Assembly: GCF_029395475.1 (NCBI RefSeq)
Contig: NZ_CP113917.1
Span: 1,674,001-1,738,000, forward strand
DNA length: 64,000 nt
Direction: 5' to 3'
Origin: Bifidobacterium sp. ESL0775
Lineage (GTDB): Bacteria > Actinomycetota > Actinomycetes > Actinomycetales > Bifidobacteriaceae
Part shown: in pieces, positions 9,701 to 16,912 of the stretch
Position numbering within the stretch: the first letter of the stretch is position 1
Layout of the letters: every line of letters begins with the position of its first letter
The notes under the pieces: generated by a model
The model's database searches: none
What the model was told of the DNA's origin: nothing
Seen by the model: only the letters and a program-made list of their open reading frames with translations
Program-made: the position numbers and the translations under genes

Positions 9701-9914
9701 GAGCAAACTCGGCATCAGAAAGTGGAGTCCCCTGTAATTTCTCTTTATTGTTTCTTTCAAGAATGGAACGGAAATTAGCCCACAAAGCCGCTATGGTTTT
9801 GATATTCGGCAGATATTCCCATTGTTTGGTTCCACCAATGGATTCAAGATGATGAATCAGTTCCATTTCAAAATCAAGTTCGCTATCCACAAGATTCTCC
9901 CTTGTACTTTTCAT
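6765..9914 (-). CDS. hsdR: Type I restriction endonuclease/translocase subunit HsdR
   Basis: A 1049-residue motor and nuclease subunit. ATG at 9914 (MKSTRENLVDSELDF) is taken; an in-frame TTG three codons upstream at 9923 is possible, and neither has a strong ribosome site. The N-terminal nuclease domain includes LLINGLPVIHIEEKF, carrying the acidic residues of the PD-(D/E)xK-type site. A superfamily 2 helicase follows: Walker A in TTGSGKTISSF, DEAH in VDEAHRS, motif III VGYTGTP, and YSRTNRI. A long helical C-terminus for HsdM contact follows. It is the first gene of the hsdRMS run, 69 bp after the GIY-YIG gene. It appears intact, so the locus should be an active restriction system. Confidence 0.95.
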   Translation of the reverse strand: MKSTRENLVDSELDFEMELIHHLESIGGTKQWEYLPNIKTIAALWANFRSILERNNKEKLQGTPLSDAEFAQVKKVICDLGSPYEAGRWIYGMNGVTQVEVDRDDKSDGSKGDHIFLTVFDQSNVGAGNTVYQIVNQIEHPRVLAGRKQRRFDTTLLINGLPVIHIEEKFHHHDAHEALNQIRQYIDEGQFSDIYSTVQILVGMTPDQALYMANTDSESFNTDFAFQWQREADSKPVWGWREFADLMLSIPMAHQMATSYMILDGDPKHKNLIVMRPYQVYATKRVINALRKYTFGVDKHEVGYIWHTTGSGKTISSFKTAWLASRLPNVDKVVFVVDRVALTDQTFAKYNAYDPDTDDENNNGVVSETANTGVLAQKLRSKQANNTIVVTSIQKLDRLCKRDSFAVPDKNFVFIVDEAHRSTNGDMLKRIKKSFLRSAWVGYTGTPVFDGDLTRQAFGDVLHTYTIREAIADGNVLGFKVDFEHTLKEAEIKDELLPKMLEEKYPNWGEKAINKKIANMSPEEVDDYIDSDLYDNNAKHVEAVVDDIVKHWRNRSKEGKYSAILTTHVGGLQASAPMALQYFDEFQKKNEELIAAHKKPLNVAVTFSYATDNSEHQLEKNKGLRRAMDAYNATFGTSFDDETVDGYFKDVMGRLRGEDDGPKLDLVIVIDQLLTGYDAPKVNTLYVDRTLAGANLIQAYSRTNRIDNHKDKPWGIIVNYRWPETSKRLMDAALKVYANRESASVQGELEDPGLSGVVAEEFKDTLAAAKEVVNQIRELSDGFTEVPPSENAKQELANLISKYGTKVSQLKQYTEYDYDRPEKLCHELGITEDNDNWINNSARNVLKDWAAKHPKDDTLDLSMLDFDVEHIAEVKINYDYIAELLAQVLNEVHEGKDAQETYGTFVRATDQLEDRRLAGQMKDTADAAMNGEDLNVEYPVQPNSVEELVRKRTKDNRQNAIADFRHHWGLVEVMTADLLIDKMLQRHTLDADDLRDGEELSKLLGMATKGRVYKQAAEDPAVRELSPVKYRNEFRAAFREFADYVVAHY

Positions 9915-9992
9915 TAAGTACAATACTAAATTTGCTGTTCACACTATCTTACGCAATTTGCAAAGAGGCTGTCCAGCAACCTGACAAACTCA

Positions 9993-10820
9993 TTACTCTC
10001 GATACAATTCGCTCATTGAACGTCCTGCACGATCACGCCACTCTACCCAACCGTTATTTGAACCGCCGAGTACAAAATCGGCAGCACCACTTGGCGATTT
10101 GAACTCTATCGACTTTTTAAGAGTCCATACTCTCTCATCCGATTCAACAAGATCACCAGAATCAACTAAATTCTGACGAAGACGTGTATAAATGGTCTCC
10201 TTAGGCTCAGTTGTCATATCAATGACAGATCCCTTTAAAACAGTAAATCTATCCTTGTAAACGCCCATAGCGCGAATACCTCGCCGATGAGTATAAAGCA
10301 ACCCATCCTGCGCTACAGAAACGATGGGAGAATCGAGGGTATAGCCAAGTGAAGCCATCATAAATTCAATTTCTTCGAAAACTTTCCCAACTAGAACTTT
10401 TTGAGATTGATTGATGTGGTATTTCGGATTAGCTTTGTTTTCTACTGTATAGCGTTGCGATTTTTGCGCTTTTTCTATGCCATATTTTTCAAGGGCACTA
10501 ATGAGATCAAGCGAAAACACATCATCGTCAGCAAGGAACATAATTGCCTTGTTCCAGAAATCTTTCTTCGCCTTATGCACGTCTAAGCGCAATATGCCTT
10601 GACTAGTCTGTCCAACATAAACACGCGCCAAAGCTCCATCTTCTTCATCAATGAGGTAATAGATACCTCTTAATGGCAAATTTTCAAGCTTCTTAGCGTC
10701 AGCAAGCAAATGACGAGGAATAACAAGTGTAGTCATGGCAGAAAGCATTCGCCGGCAAACACGAATTCCCTCTGGATTGCCATCCACATATTGAGTGGTA
10801 ATGATTTCTATCTTATTCAT
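9993..10820 (-). CDS. GIY-YIG nuclease-family protein with C-terminal DUF4357
   Basis: A 275-residue protein starting at ATG 10820 after gtggag. Residues about 50-135 contain RGIYYLIDEEDGALARVYVGQTSQG, the GIY...YVG pair that defines GIY-YIG nuclease folds, then FWNKAIMFLADDDVFSLDLISALEKY, with the glutamate expected for metal binding in that helix. The last 40 residues (FKSPSGAADFVLGGSNNGWVEW) match the DUF4357 pattern that often ends such proteins. It precedes hsdR by 69 bp on the same strand and may share its transcript. Proteins of this architecture are frequent beside type I restriction genes; whether this one cuts DNA, or what DNA, is not known to me. Confidence 0.85.
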   Translation of the reverse strand: MNKIEIITTQYVDGNPEGIRVCRRMLSAMTTLVIPRHLLADAKKLENLPLRGIYYLIDEEDGALARVYVGQTSQGILRLDVHKAKKDFWNKAIMFLADDDVFSLDLISALEKYGIEKAQKSQRYTVENKANPKYHINQSQKVLVGKVFEEIEFMMASLGYTLDSPIVSVAQDGLLYTHRRGIRAMGVYKDRFTVLKGSVIDMTTEPKETIYTRLRQNLVDSGDLVESDERVWTLKKSIEFKSPSGAADFVLGGSNNGWVEWRDRAGRSMSELYRE

Positions 10821-11031
10821 TTGTAATCTCCACTTCTCGTCAGTTAGACACTACAAACAACAATAATCAGAATGTAGATACAAAGCTCATCCACTCTGTC
10901 TTGTAAGAACTTTATCAAATGTTAGAATTACAATTTTGATCTCATAATCTTTAAGCAACATCTTCAGCTGTTTTCAGTTCAAATCAGTAATAAGAAAAAT
11001 TCTACTGTCAATTCTTTTATTTTCCTGAAAT

Positions 11032-11050
11032 TATTGTAGTATATACAATA
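11032..11050. promoter_or_regulatory. Palindromes in the abiE promoter, candidate AbiEi operator
   Basis: tattgta (11032-11038) and tacaata (11044-11050) form a 7 bp inverted repeat with a 5 bp spacer, followed at once by the near-palindrome tattattaatattatt. Both lie 40-55 bases before the abiEi start in a very AT-rich stretch. AbiEi-type antitoxins are known to repress their own promoter through inverted repeats, so this is a good operator candidate; it is not proven here. Confidence 0.45.
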
Positions 11051-11087
11051 TATTATTAATATTATTGTTTATATTTCAAAGGATTAC

Positions 11088-11693
11088 ATGAAACGAACCA
11101 AAGAATTAATCCAGCTTTTAAAAGATAACAGCGGCACACTCTCGACTTCGGAAATCACCAGCGCCGGATTCTCACCCGGCTTTCTTAACTATATGAGCGA
11201 GAAAAACCTCATTGTCAATGAAACCAGAGGAATCTGGTCCTTACCAGAGGTTCCAATCGACGATTTGGCCACAATCACCAGACGCTGGAAACGCTGCGTC
11301 GTTTCATATGGCAGTGCACTCTGGCTTCATGATTTAACAGACCGTACGCCACACGTTATCGACCTTACGGTTCCTGAAGGGTACATGCCGCGCACCACTC
11401 ACAAAGAATTCCCTAATATAATCTTCCATACCGTCATCAAGGAAAAATACGAAATCGGACTCAGTGAAGCCAAAACACCAGCAGGAAACATTGTGCCAGC
11501 GTATGACAAAGAACGCTGCATCTGTGACGTTTTAAAAGCCAGAAACTCGAACAATATCGATATTCAGGTCTTCTCCGAATCTTTGAAACGCTATTTTGCT
11601 GACCCAACGCCCGACATGAAAAAACTGTCGAACTATGCGAAACTGTTACATGTAAGCAATGAACTGCACAGATACACTGAGGTACTGCTATGA
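11088..11693 (+). CDS. abiEi: AbiEi-family antitoxin (type IV toxin-antitoxin)
   Basis: A 201-residue antitoxin and probable autorepressor. ATG at 11088 follows aaagga. The N-terminal winged helix-turn-helix (residues about 1-60, ELIQLLKDNSGTLSTSEITSAGFSPGFL) is typical of the AbiEi antitoxin domain. The C-terminal part (VSYGSALWLHDLTDRTPHVIDLTVPEGY, YDKERCICDVLKARN) matches the AbiEi_3/4 pattern. Its stop overlaps the toxin start by ATGA, so the two are translationally coupled. In known systems the antitoxin offsets the nucleotidyltransferase toxin and represses the operon. Confidence 0.92.
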   Translation: MKRTKELIQLLKDNSGTLSTSEITSAGFSPGFLNYMSEKNLIVNETRGIWSLPEVPIDDLATITRRWKRCVVSYGSALWLHDLTDRTPHVIDLTVPEGYMPRTTHKEFPNIIFHTVIKEKYEIGLSEAKTPAGNIVPAYDKERCICDVLKARNSNNIDIQVFSESLKRYFADPTPDMKKLSNYAKLLHVSNELHRYTEVLL

Positions 11694-12538
11694 ATCCGAA
11701 CGGTGATGCCAGTCTACGCGGCAAAGTGCGTACACTTGCCCAAGCAAACCATTTATCAGCACAGGAAATATTGCAAATGGTGATATTTGAACATTTCCTT
11801 GAACGCCTGGCAAAAACACAATATTCCGACCAGTTCATTCTCAAAGGAGGGCTGCTTATTTCGTCGCTTATTGGTATCTCAGGCCGAACCACAATGGATC
11901 TGGATGCGACAATACGAGGAATTTCCATGGAGAAAGAACAGCTTAAGCACGTTCTTCAAGAAATTTGTGACGTTGATTTGAAAGATGAATTTTCATTCGT
12001 GTTCGAACGTTTGGAACCAATTCGAGAAAAAGACAAATACGCGGATTTCAGAGCCCATCTCAGAGCGAAATATGGTCGCATCGATGCCCCACTGAAATTA
12101 GACCTCACCACTGGAGATGCTATCACCCCTAATCCAATTGATTACAACTATCCCACGCTTATGGATGGAAAAACTATTCGGATTAAGGCATATCCAATAG
12201 AAACACTTATCGCCGAAAAGATTGAGACGGTAATACGTCGAGGTAGCGAAAACGGACGAGCGCGTGATTTTTATGATTTGGACATCTTATATAGGCGTTT
12301 CAGCGGGAATCTTGATTCTCAAACTCTGAATCGAGCTATAACCAATACAGCCAAAAATCGCGGGTCTTATGAGATTATGCAAAATTATGAATCCGTTTGC
12401 GATGAACTTAGAAATTCTGATTATTTTCAACGGAGTATATGGAAACCATATATCGCCGCGAATTCGTATGCTGCCGGTAGAAGTTTCGATGAAGTCATAG
12501 ACAGTGTTATTCAATTAGGAAAAATGGCAGGACTGTAA
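11690..12538 (+). CDS. abiEii: AbiEii-family nucleotidyltransferase toxin
   Basis: A 282-residue toxin of the AbiEii/AbiGii family. The signature is clear: FILKGGLLISSL (GG motif of the nucleotidyltransferase fold), RTTMDLDATIRG with the metal-binding Asp pair, LKLDLTTGDAI, and AEKIETVIRRGSENGRARDFYDLDIL near the C-terminal helices. Members transfer nucleotides to RNA or bind GTP and stop growth, usually giving abortive infection. It overlaps abiEi by 4 bases and is followed by a terminator. It is the last gene of the low-GC island: the next gene, on the opposite strand, has the base composition of the core chromosome. Confidence 0.92.
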   Translation: MNPNGDASLRGKVRTLAQANHLSAQEILQMVIFEHFLERLAKTQYSDQFILKGGLLISSLIGISGRTTMDLDATIRGISMEKEQLKHVLQEICDVDLKDEFSFVFERLEPIREKDKYADFRAHLRAKYGRIDAPLKLDLTTGDAITPNPIDYNYPTLMDGKTIRIKAYPIETLIAEKIETVIRRGSENGRARDFYDLDILYRRFSGNLDSQTLNRAITNTAKNRGSYEIMQNYESVCDELRNSDYFQRSIWKPYIAANSYAAGRSFDEVIDSVIQLGKMAGL

Positions 12539-12577
12539 ATCTAATAACAAACGGCCTAGAAATGATCTAACAATCAT

Positions 12578-12620
12578 AAAGGGTTCCGTGTCTAGCCAAA
12601 CGACAGAACCCTTTATTAAT
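12578..12620. terminator. Bidirectional terminator between abiEii and the Opp ATPase gene
   Basis: aaagggttc (12578-12586) pairs with gaacccttt (12606-12614), followed by attaatttt. It lies between convergent genes and marks the right border of the AT-rich island. Confidence 0.7.
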
Positions 12621-12670
12621 TTTCAACTATGAAAATCACTTTCGTGACTTTCGATAATCATAATGCACGT

Positions 12671-14473
12671 TTACTCCTGCGCGCGGAGGCGATGGAGCTG
12701 CTCTCTGCGCTCGCGCTGTTGGCGAGGGTCGGGGACCGGGAGGGAGGCCAGGAGCTTTTGGGTGTAGGCGTCCTGGGGATGCTCGATGATCTGGCTGGCA
12801 TCGCCGTGCTCGACGATCTGGCCCTTGTGCATCACCATGATGCGGTCAGCGAGCATGTCGACCACCGCAAGATCGTGGGTGATGAACAGGCACGCGAAGC
12901 CGATCTCGACCTGCAGGCGCTTGAAAAGCTCCAAGACCTTGGCCTGCACGGAGACGTCCAGTGCGGAAGTCGGCTCGTCGGCGATCAGCAACGATGGCTT
13001 CAGGGCAAGTGCCCTGGCAAGCGATGCACGCTGGCGCTGGCCACCGGAGAGCTCATGCGGGAAACGGTCCATGTAGACACGCGGCAATTGCACCATCTCC
13101 ATCAACTCACCGACGTAGTTCCTTGCGTCAGCGACCGATGAATATTTCTTGTGCACAATCAGCGGCTCGGCCACGTTCTCGGCGATGGTCATGAGCGGGT
13201 CGAACGAACTGCCCGGGTCCTGGAAGACGAAGCCGATGTCGGCGCGCTTGGGCTTGAAGTCGCGTTCCTTGACACCGCTCATCTCGACGCCGAAGACCTT
13301 GAGCGACCCGTCGCTGATCTTCTGTAGACCGGCGATGGCGCGGCCTGTGGTGGACTTGCCAGAGCCGGACTCCCCCACCAGTCCCAGAACCTCGGAACGG
13401 TGGATTTCGAAATCGACCTTGTTGACGGCTACGAAATCGGGCTGCATCAGACGGCCGGGATAAGTGACGCTCATGCCCTTGGCCTCGACGACCACAGGCT
13501 CCTCACGCCAATCAACGGAACGCTTGACGACGCTGCCGTCCTTGTTCTTGACGACGAGCTTCTCGCCGATGCGCGGCACGGAGGCGAGCAGGCGCTGGGT
13601 GTACGGGTCCTTCGGATGGTAGAAGATCTGCTCCACGTCGCCCTGCTCGACGACATGGCCCTGGTACATCACGACCACCTGGTCGGCGATGTCGGCGATC
13701 ACGCCCATGTTGTGGGTGATGATGAGCACCGAGGCGCCGAACTCGTCGCGTGCGAGGCGCAACAAATCAAGGATCTCCATCTGCACGGTCACGTCGAGCG
13801 CCGTGGTGGGCTCGTCGGCGAGGATCAGGCCGGGGTTCAGAACGAGCGCCATCGCGATGACGATACGCTGCTTCTGGCCGCCGGAGAACTGGTGCGGATA
13901 GTAGTCGATGCGGGTCTCGGCATCGGGGATACCGACCTTCTTCAGGATCTCGATGGACTTTTCGCGGAGTTCCTTCTTGTCCTTCATGCCGTGGGCGCGC
14001 AGGCCCTCTTCGATCTGCCAGCCGATAGTGAACACCGGATTCAGCACGGAGTTGGGCTCCTGGAAGACCATCGCGGCCTCGCCGCCTCGCAGCTGGCGCA
14101 GTTCCTCGCCGGAAAGCTTCAGCACGTCGAGTTCGCCGGTGCCCTCCTTGTTGGAGATGTAGATCGCGCCGGAGGTCGATGCCGTCTCAGGCAGCAACTT
14201 GATGATCGAGCGGGCGGTGACGGACTTGCCGGAACCGGATTCGCCGACCACGCCGACCACGGTCTTGCGCGGGATGGTGAAGGTGATGTCGTCGACGGCC
14301 TTGATAGGGCCCGCGTCGGTGACGAAGGAGACGCCGAGCTTGTCGACCGAAGCCAGCATATTCTTGGAAAGATGGGGCATCACGGCGTTCTCAGCGGCTT
14401 TTCCGTAGGAAGCGCCGGCGGTGTTGACGTCTTCAGTGGCTTCTGTGGTTTGTGTATTGTTCGTTTCGCTCAT
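12671..14473 (-). CDS. Oligopeptide ABC transporter, fused double ATPase (OppD-OppF type)
   Basis: A 600-residue cytoplasmic ATPase with two complete nucleotide-binding domains in one chain. Domain 1 (residues about 42-310) has Walker A GESGSGKSVT, signature SGGQKQRIV and DEPTTALDV. Domain 2 (about 330-595) has Walker A GESGSGKSTTG, signature LSGGQRQRASLARAL and DEPTSALDV. The first 40 residues are polar and poorly conserved. It powers the OppB/OppC permease encoded just upstream; the permease stop and this start overlap in TAATG, so they are coupled. The tandem fusion replaces separate OppD and OppF and is common in bifidobacterial peptide transporters. Peptide or dipeptide specificity is not readable from the ATPase. 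Confidence 0.95.
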   Translation of the reverse strand: MSETNNTQTTEATEDVNTAGASYGKAAENAVMPHLSKNMLASVDKLGVSFVTDAGPIKAVDDITFTIPRKTVVGVVGESGSGKSVTARSIIKLLPETASTSGAIYISNKEGTGELDVLKLSGEELRQLRGGEAAMVFQEPNSVLNPVFTIGWQIEEGLRAHGMKDKKELREKSIEILKKVGIPDAETRIDYYPHQFSGGQKQRIVIAMALVLNPGLILADEPTTALDVTVQMEILDLLRLARDEFGASVLIITHNMGVIADIADQVVVMYQGHVVEQGDVEQIFYHPKDPYTQRLLASVPRIGEKLVVKNKDGSVVKRSVDWREEPVVVEAKGMSVTYPGRLMQPDFVAVNKVDFEIHRSEVLGLVGESGSGKSTTGRAIAGLQKISDGSLKVFGVEMSGVKERDFKPKRADIGFVFQDPGSSFDPLMTIAENVAEPLIVHKKYSSVADARNYVGELMEMVQLPRVYMDRFPHELSGGQRQRASLARALALKPSLLIADEPTSALDVSVQAKVLELFKRLQVEIGFACLFITHDLAVVDMLADRIMVMHKGQIVEHGDASQIIEHPQDAYTQKLLASLPVPDPRQQRERREQLHRLRAQE

Positions 14474-15687
14474 TATCGTTCATCTCCCTGACGCTGAGCG
14501 TCCGAATGCTGTCCGGCGGCTCCTGCGGCGCCAGCGGCACCTGAGGAACCGGGGACGACGGGATCGTCCACGACCGCGGTCGCGATGTCACTCGTGTCGT
14601 TCGCGTCGATGGTCTTGCCGTCGATCTCCACGGCTACGTCATCGCTCTTGTTCGGGTCGACGGACGTGTCCTCAATGGAGCCGATGACCTCGGCCGCGGA
14701 CTTGCGAGCGCGCAGACGCGGGTCGGCAAGATCGTTCAGGGACTCGCCCACCAACGTGATGCCCAGGACGATGAGCACGATGGCCAGGCCCGGGAAGATG
14801 GCGGTCCACCAGATGCCGGCGGTGACGTCGGCCACGGAACGGTTCAGGTCGTAGCCCCATTCGGCGGCCGCAGTCGGCTCAATGCCGAAACCGAGGAAAC
14901 CGAGGCCCGCGAGTGTGGAGACCGCTTCGGAGGAGTTCAGGGTCAGGATGACCGGCAACGTACGTGTCGAGTTCTTGAGCAGATGCTTGGTCATGATCCT
15001 CCAAGTGGAGGCGCCGACCACGCGCGCGGACTCGATGTAGGCGGATTCCTTGATACGCATTACTTCAGCGCGGATGGTGCGGAAGTACTGCGGGATGTAG
15101 ACCACAGTAATCGAGATGCCGGAGGCGAAGATGCCGCCCCACAGGCTGGACTGGCCGCCCGAGATGACGATGGCCATCAGGATGGCGAGCAGCAGCGACG
15201 GGAAGGAGTAGATGGCGTCGGCGATCACGACGAGCACACGGTCGATCCAGCCGCCAAAGTAGCCGGAGACCAGGCCGAGCAGGACGCCGACGAAGATGGA
15301 GAGCACGACGGCGATGATGATGGCGATGACGGCGGTGCGCGCGCCCCAGATGGTGCGGCTCAACACGTCGAAGCCGGCGACCGTGGTGCCCCACGGGTGG
15401 GCCGAGCTTGGCGGGGCCTGCGTCGGGAACGCGGTGCCGTCGGCCGCCTTGATCTGTGCGAAGCCATACGGCGCCAGAACCGGCGCGAAAATGGCCACGA
15501 GGATGAAGAAGATGGTGATGATCAGACCGGTGATGAGCATGCCGCGCTGCCAGCCGACCGACATGCGCAGTTCGCTGATCAGGGGCAGCTTGGAGAACCA
15601 GGACTGCTTTTTCTTGGCGTTAAGATGCTCCAAACGCTCGTCGTGCGAGAGCGCGATGGTGCTGGAAGCGGAAGTTCCTCTAGACAA
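14473..15687 (-). CDS. Oligopeptide ABC transporter permease, OppC/DppC type
   Basis: A 404-residue inner-membrane permease. It starts with TTG at 15687, with gagg 8-9 bases upstream and the upstream permease stop one base away. The N-terminal 50 residues are cytoplasmic, the first membrane helix is GMLITGLIITIFFILVAIF, and five more follow; the EAA loop (ESAYIESARVVGASTWRIMTKHLL) that contacts the ATPase is intact. The C-terminus carries about 75 extra residues, acidic then Gly/Ala-rich (SSGAAGAAGAAGQ), beyond the usual end near DPRLRARK. This tail is low complexity and has no known role. Confidence 0.94.
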   Translation of the reverse strand: MSRGTSASSTIALSHDERLEHLNAKKKQSWFSKLPLISELRMSVGWQRGMLITGLIITIFFILVAIFAPVLAPYGFAQIKAADGTAFPTQAPPSSAHPWGTTVAGFDVLSRTIWGARTAVIAIIIAVVLSIFVGVLLGLVSGYFGGWIDRVLVVIADAIYSFPSLLLAILMAIVISGGQSSLWGGIFASGISITVVYIPQYFRTIRAEVMRIKESAYIESARVVGASTWRIMTKHLLKNSTRTLPVILTLNSSEAVSTLAGLGFLGFGIEPTAAAEWGYDLNRSVADVTAGIWWTAIFPGLAIVLIVLGITLVGESLNDLADPRLRARKSAAEVIGSIEDTSVDPNKSDDVAVEIDGKTIDANDTSDIATAVVDDPVVPGSSGAAGAAGAAGQHSDAQRQGDER

Positions 15688-15688
15688 A

Positions 15689-16786
15689 TCAGTACCTCAC
15701 TCTCGGGTCGATCAACGCGCTGACGACGTCGACGATGAAATTGACCACGGCTACGATGATGGCGATCAGGATCACGATGCCCTGGACGGCCACGAAATCG
15801 CGGGCTTTCAGATACTGCGAAAGCATGAAGCCCAGGCCCTTCCATTCGAAAGTGGTCTCGGTAAGCACGGCGCCGGCGAGCATCGTCGCGATCTGCATGC
15901 CCATCACCGTGATGATCGGGATGAGCGCGGGACGCCAGGCGTGCTTGGAAAGCAGGCGCTTCTCGGAGACGCCGCGCGAACGCGCCGCCTCGACGTAACC
16001 GGAATTGTAAGTGGAGATGACATTGGTGCGGACCAAACGGATGAACACGCCCGCCGTCAGAAGACCGAGCGCGATGGCCGGAAGGATGGCATGCAGCAGG
16101 ACGTCGCCCAGCACCTGCATATCCCCCAGCTGCAACGCATCGATGATGTAGAAGCCTGTCGGCGAGACGAGTCTGCCGAACTGCATCTCGCTGCCCAGCG
16201 AGGAACGCCCGGAGCTCGGGAGCACGCCCAACCATGAGGAGAAGATGAGCTTCAGCACAAGTCCGAGGAAGAAGACCGGGGTGGCGTAGCAGAGGATGGC
16301 GAAGACCCTGATGCAGGCGTCAGAGGCGTGGTCGCGATGCTTTGCGGCGACACGGCCGAGGCCGATGCCGACCACCAGCGCGACGATCAGCGCCAGGATG
16401 GCGAGCTCGAAGGTCGCGGCGCCATAGTGCATCAGAATCGAGCTGACGGGCTGGTTGTCGGTCAATGTGGTGCCGAGGTCGCCGTGCAGGAGCTTCCAGA
16501 GATAGTCACCGTACTGCACGATGAGCGGGCGGTCATAGCCTGCGGCGTGGATACGGCGCTGAAGTTCCGCGGGGCTCAACCTGCCGCCCTGTGCGGCCGA
16601 AATCGGGTCGCCGGTGGCGCGCATGACGAAGAACACGACGGTGACCAGGATGAACACCGTGGGGATGATCAACAGGAATCTTGTCAGCACGAAGCGGAAG
16701 AACCCGCCTGACAACCTGTTCTTCTTAGGTTTCTTTGCCTTTGATGGCGCTTTGGCGTCCACCTGACCGGCAGTCTTTTCAGACAT
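15689..16786 (-). CDS. Oligopeptide ABC transporter permease, OppB/DppB type
   Basis: A 365-residue inner-membrane permease. ATG at 16786. A lysine-rich cytoplasmic N-terminus of about 30 residues precedes the first membrane helix (FLLIIPTVFILVTVVFFVM). The OppB N-terminal motif RATGDPIS, the EAA loop (GYVEAARSRGVSEKRLLSKHAWRPAL) and the ending DVVSALIDPRVRY are typical. Its stop is one base from the OppC start, forming one transcription unit with OppC and the ATPase. A hairpin at 16827-16863 separates it from binding protein 1, which may lower permease expression relative to the binding protein. Confidence 0.95.
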   Translation of the reverse strand: MSEKTAGQVDAKAPSKAKKPKKNRLSGGFFRFVLTRFLLIIPTVFILVTVVFFVMRATGDPISAAQGGRLSPAELQRRIHAAGYDRPLIVQYGDYLWKLLHGDLGTTLTDNQPVSSILMHYGAATFELAILALIVALVVGIGLGRVAAKHRDHASDACIRVFAILCYATPVFFLGLVLKLIFSSWLGVLPSSGRSSLGSEMQFGRLVSPTGFYIIDALQLGDMQVLGDVLLHAILPAIALGLLTAGVFIRLVRTNVISTYNSGYVEAARSRGVSEKRLLSKHAWRPALIPIITVMGMQIATMLAGAVLTETTFEWKGLGFMLSQYLKARDFVAVQGIVILIAIIVAVVNFIVDVVSALIDPRVRY

Positions 16787-16826
16787 ATCTTACCAATTCC
16801 TCAAATTAATAACATTTAAACAGCAT

Positions 16827-16863
16827 GATACCGGCACGTACTGAAAAAGACGTCACCGGTATC
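16827..16863. repeat. Intercistronic hairpin between binding protein 1 and OppB
   Basis: gataccgg (16827-16834) pairs with ccggtatc (16856-16863) around a 21-base loop. On the minus strand it follows binding protein 1 and has no T-run, so it is more likely an RNA-stabilising or partial-attenuation structure than a full terminator. Confidence 0.5.
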
Positions 16864-16912
16864 AACGCTGAGATGTCAAATCCCTACAAAACAGGATTAT
16901 TTACTCATTTTA

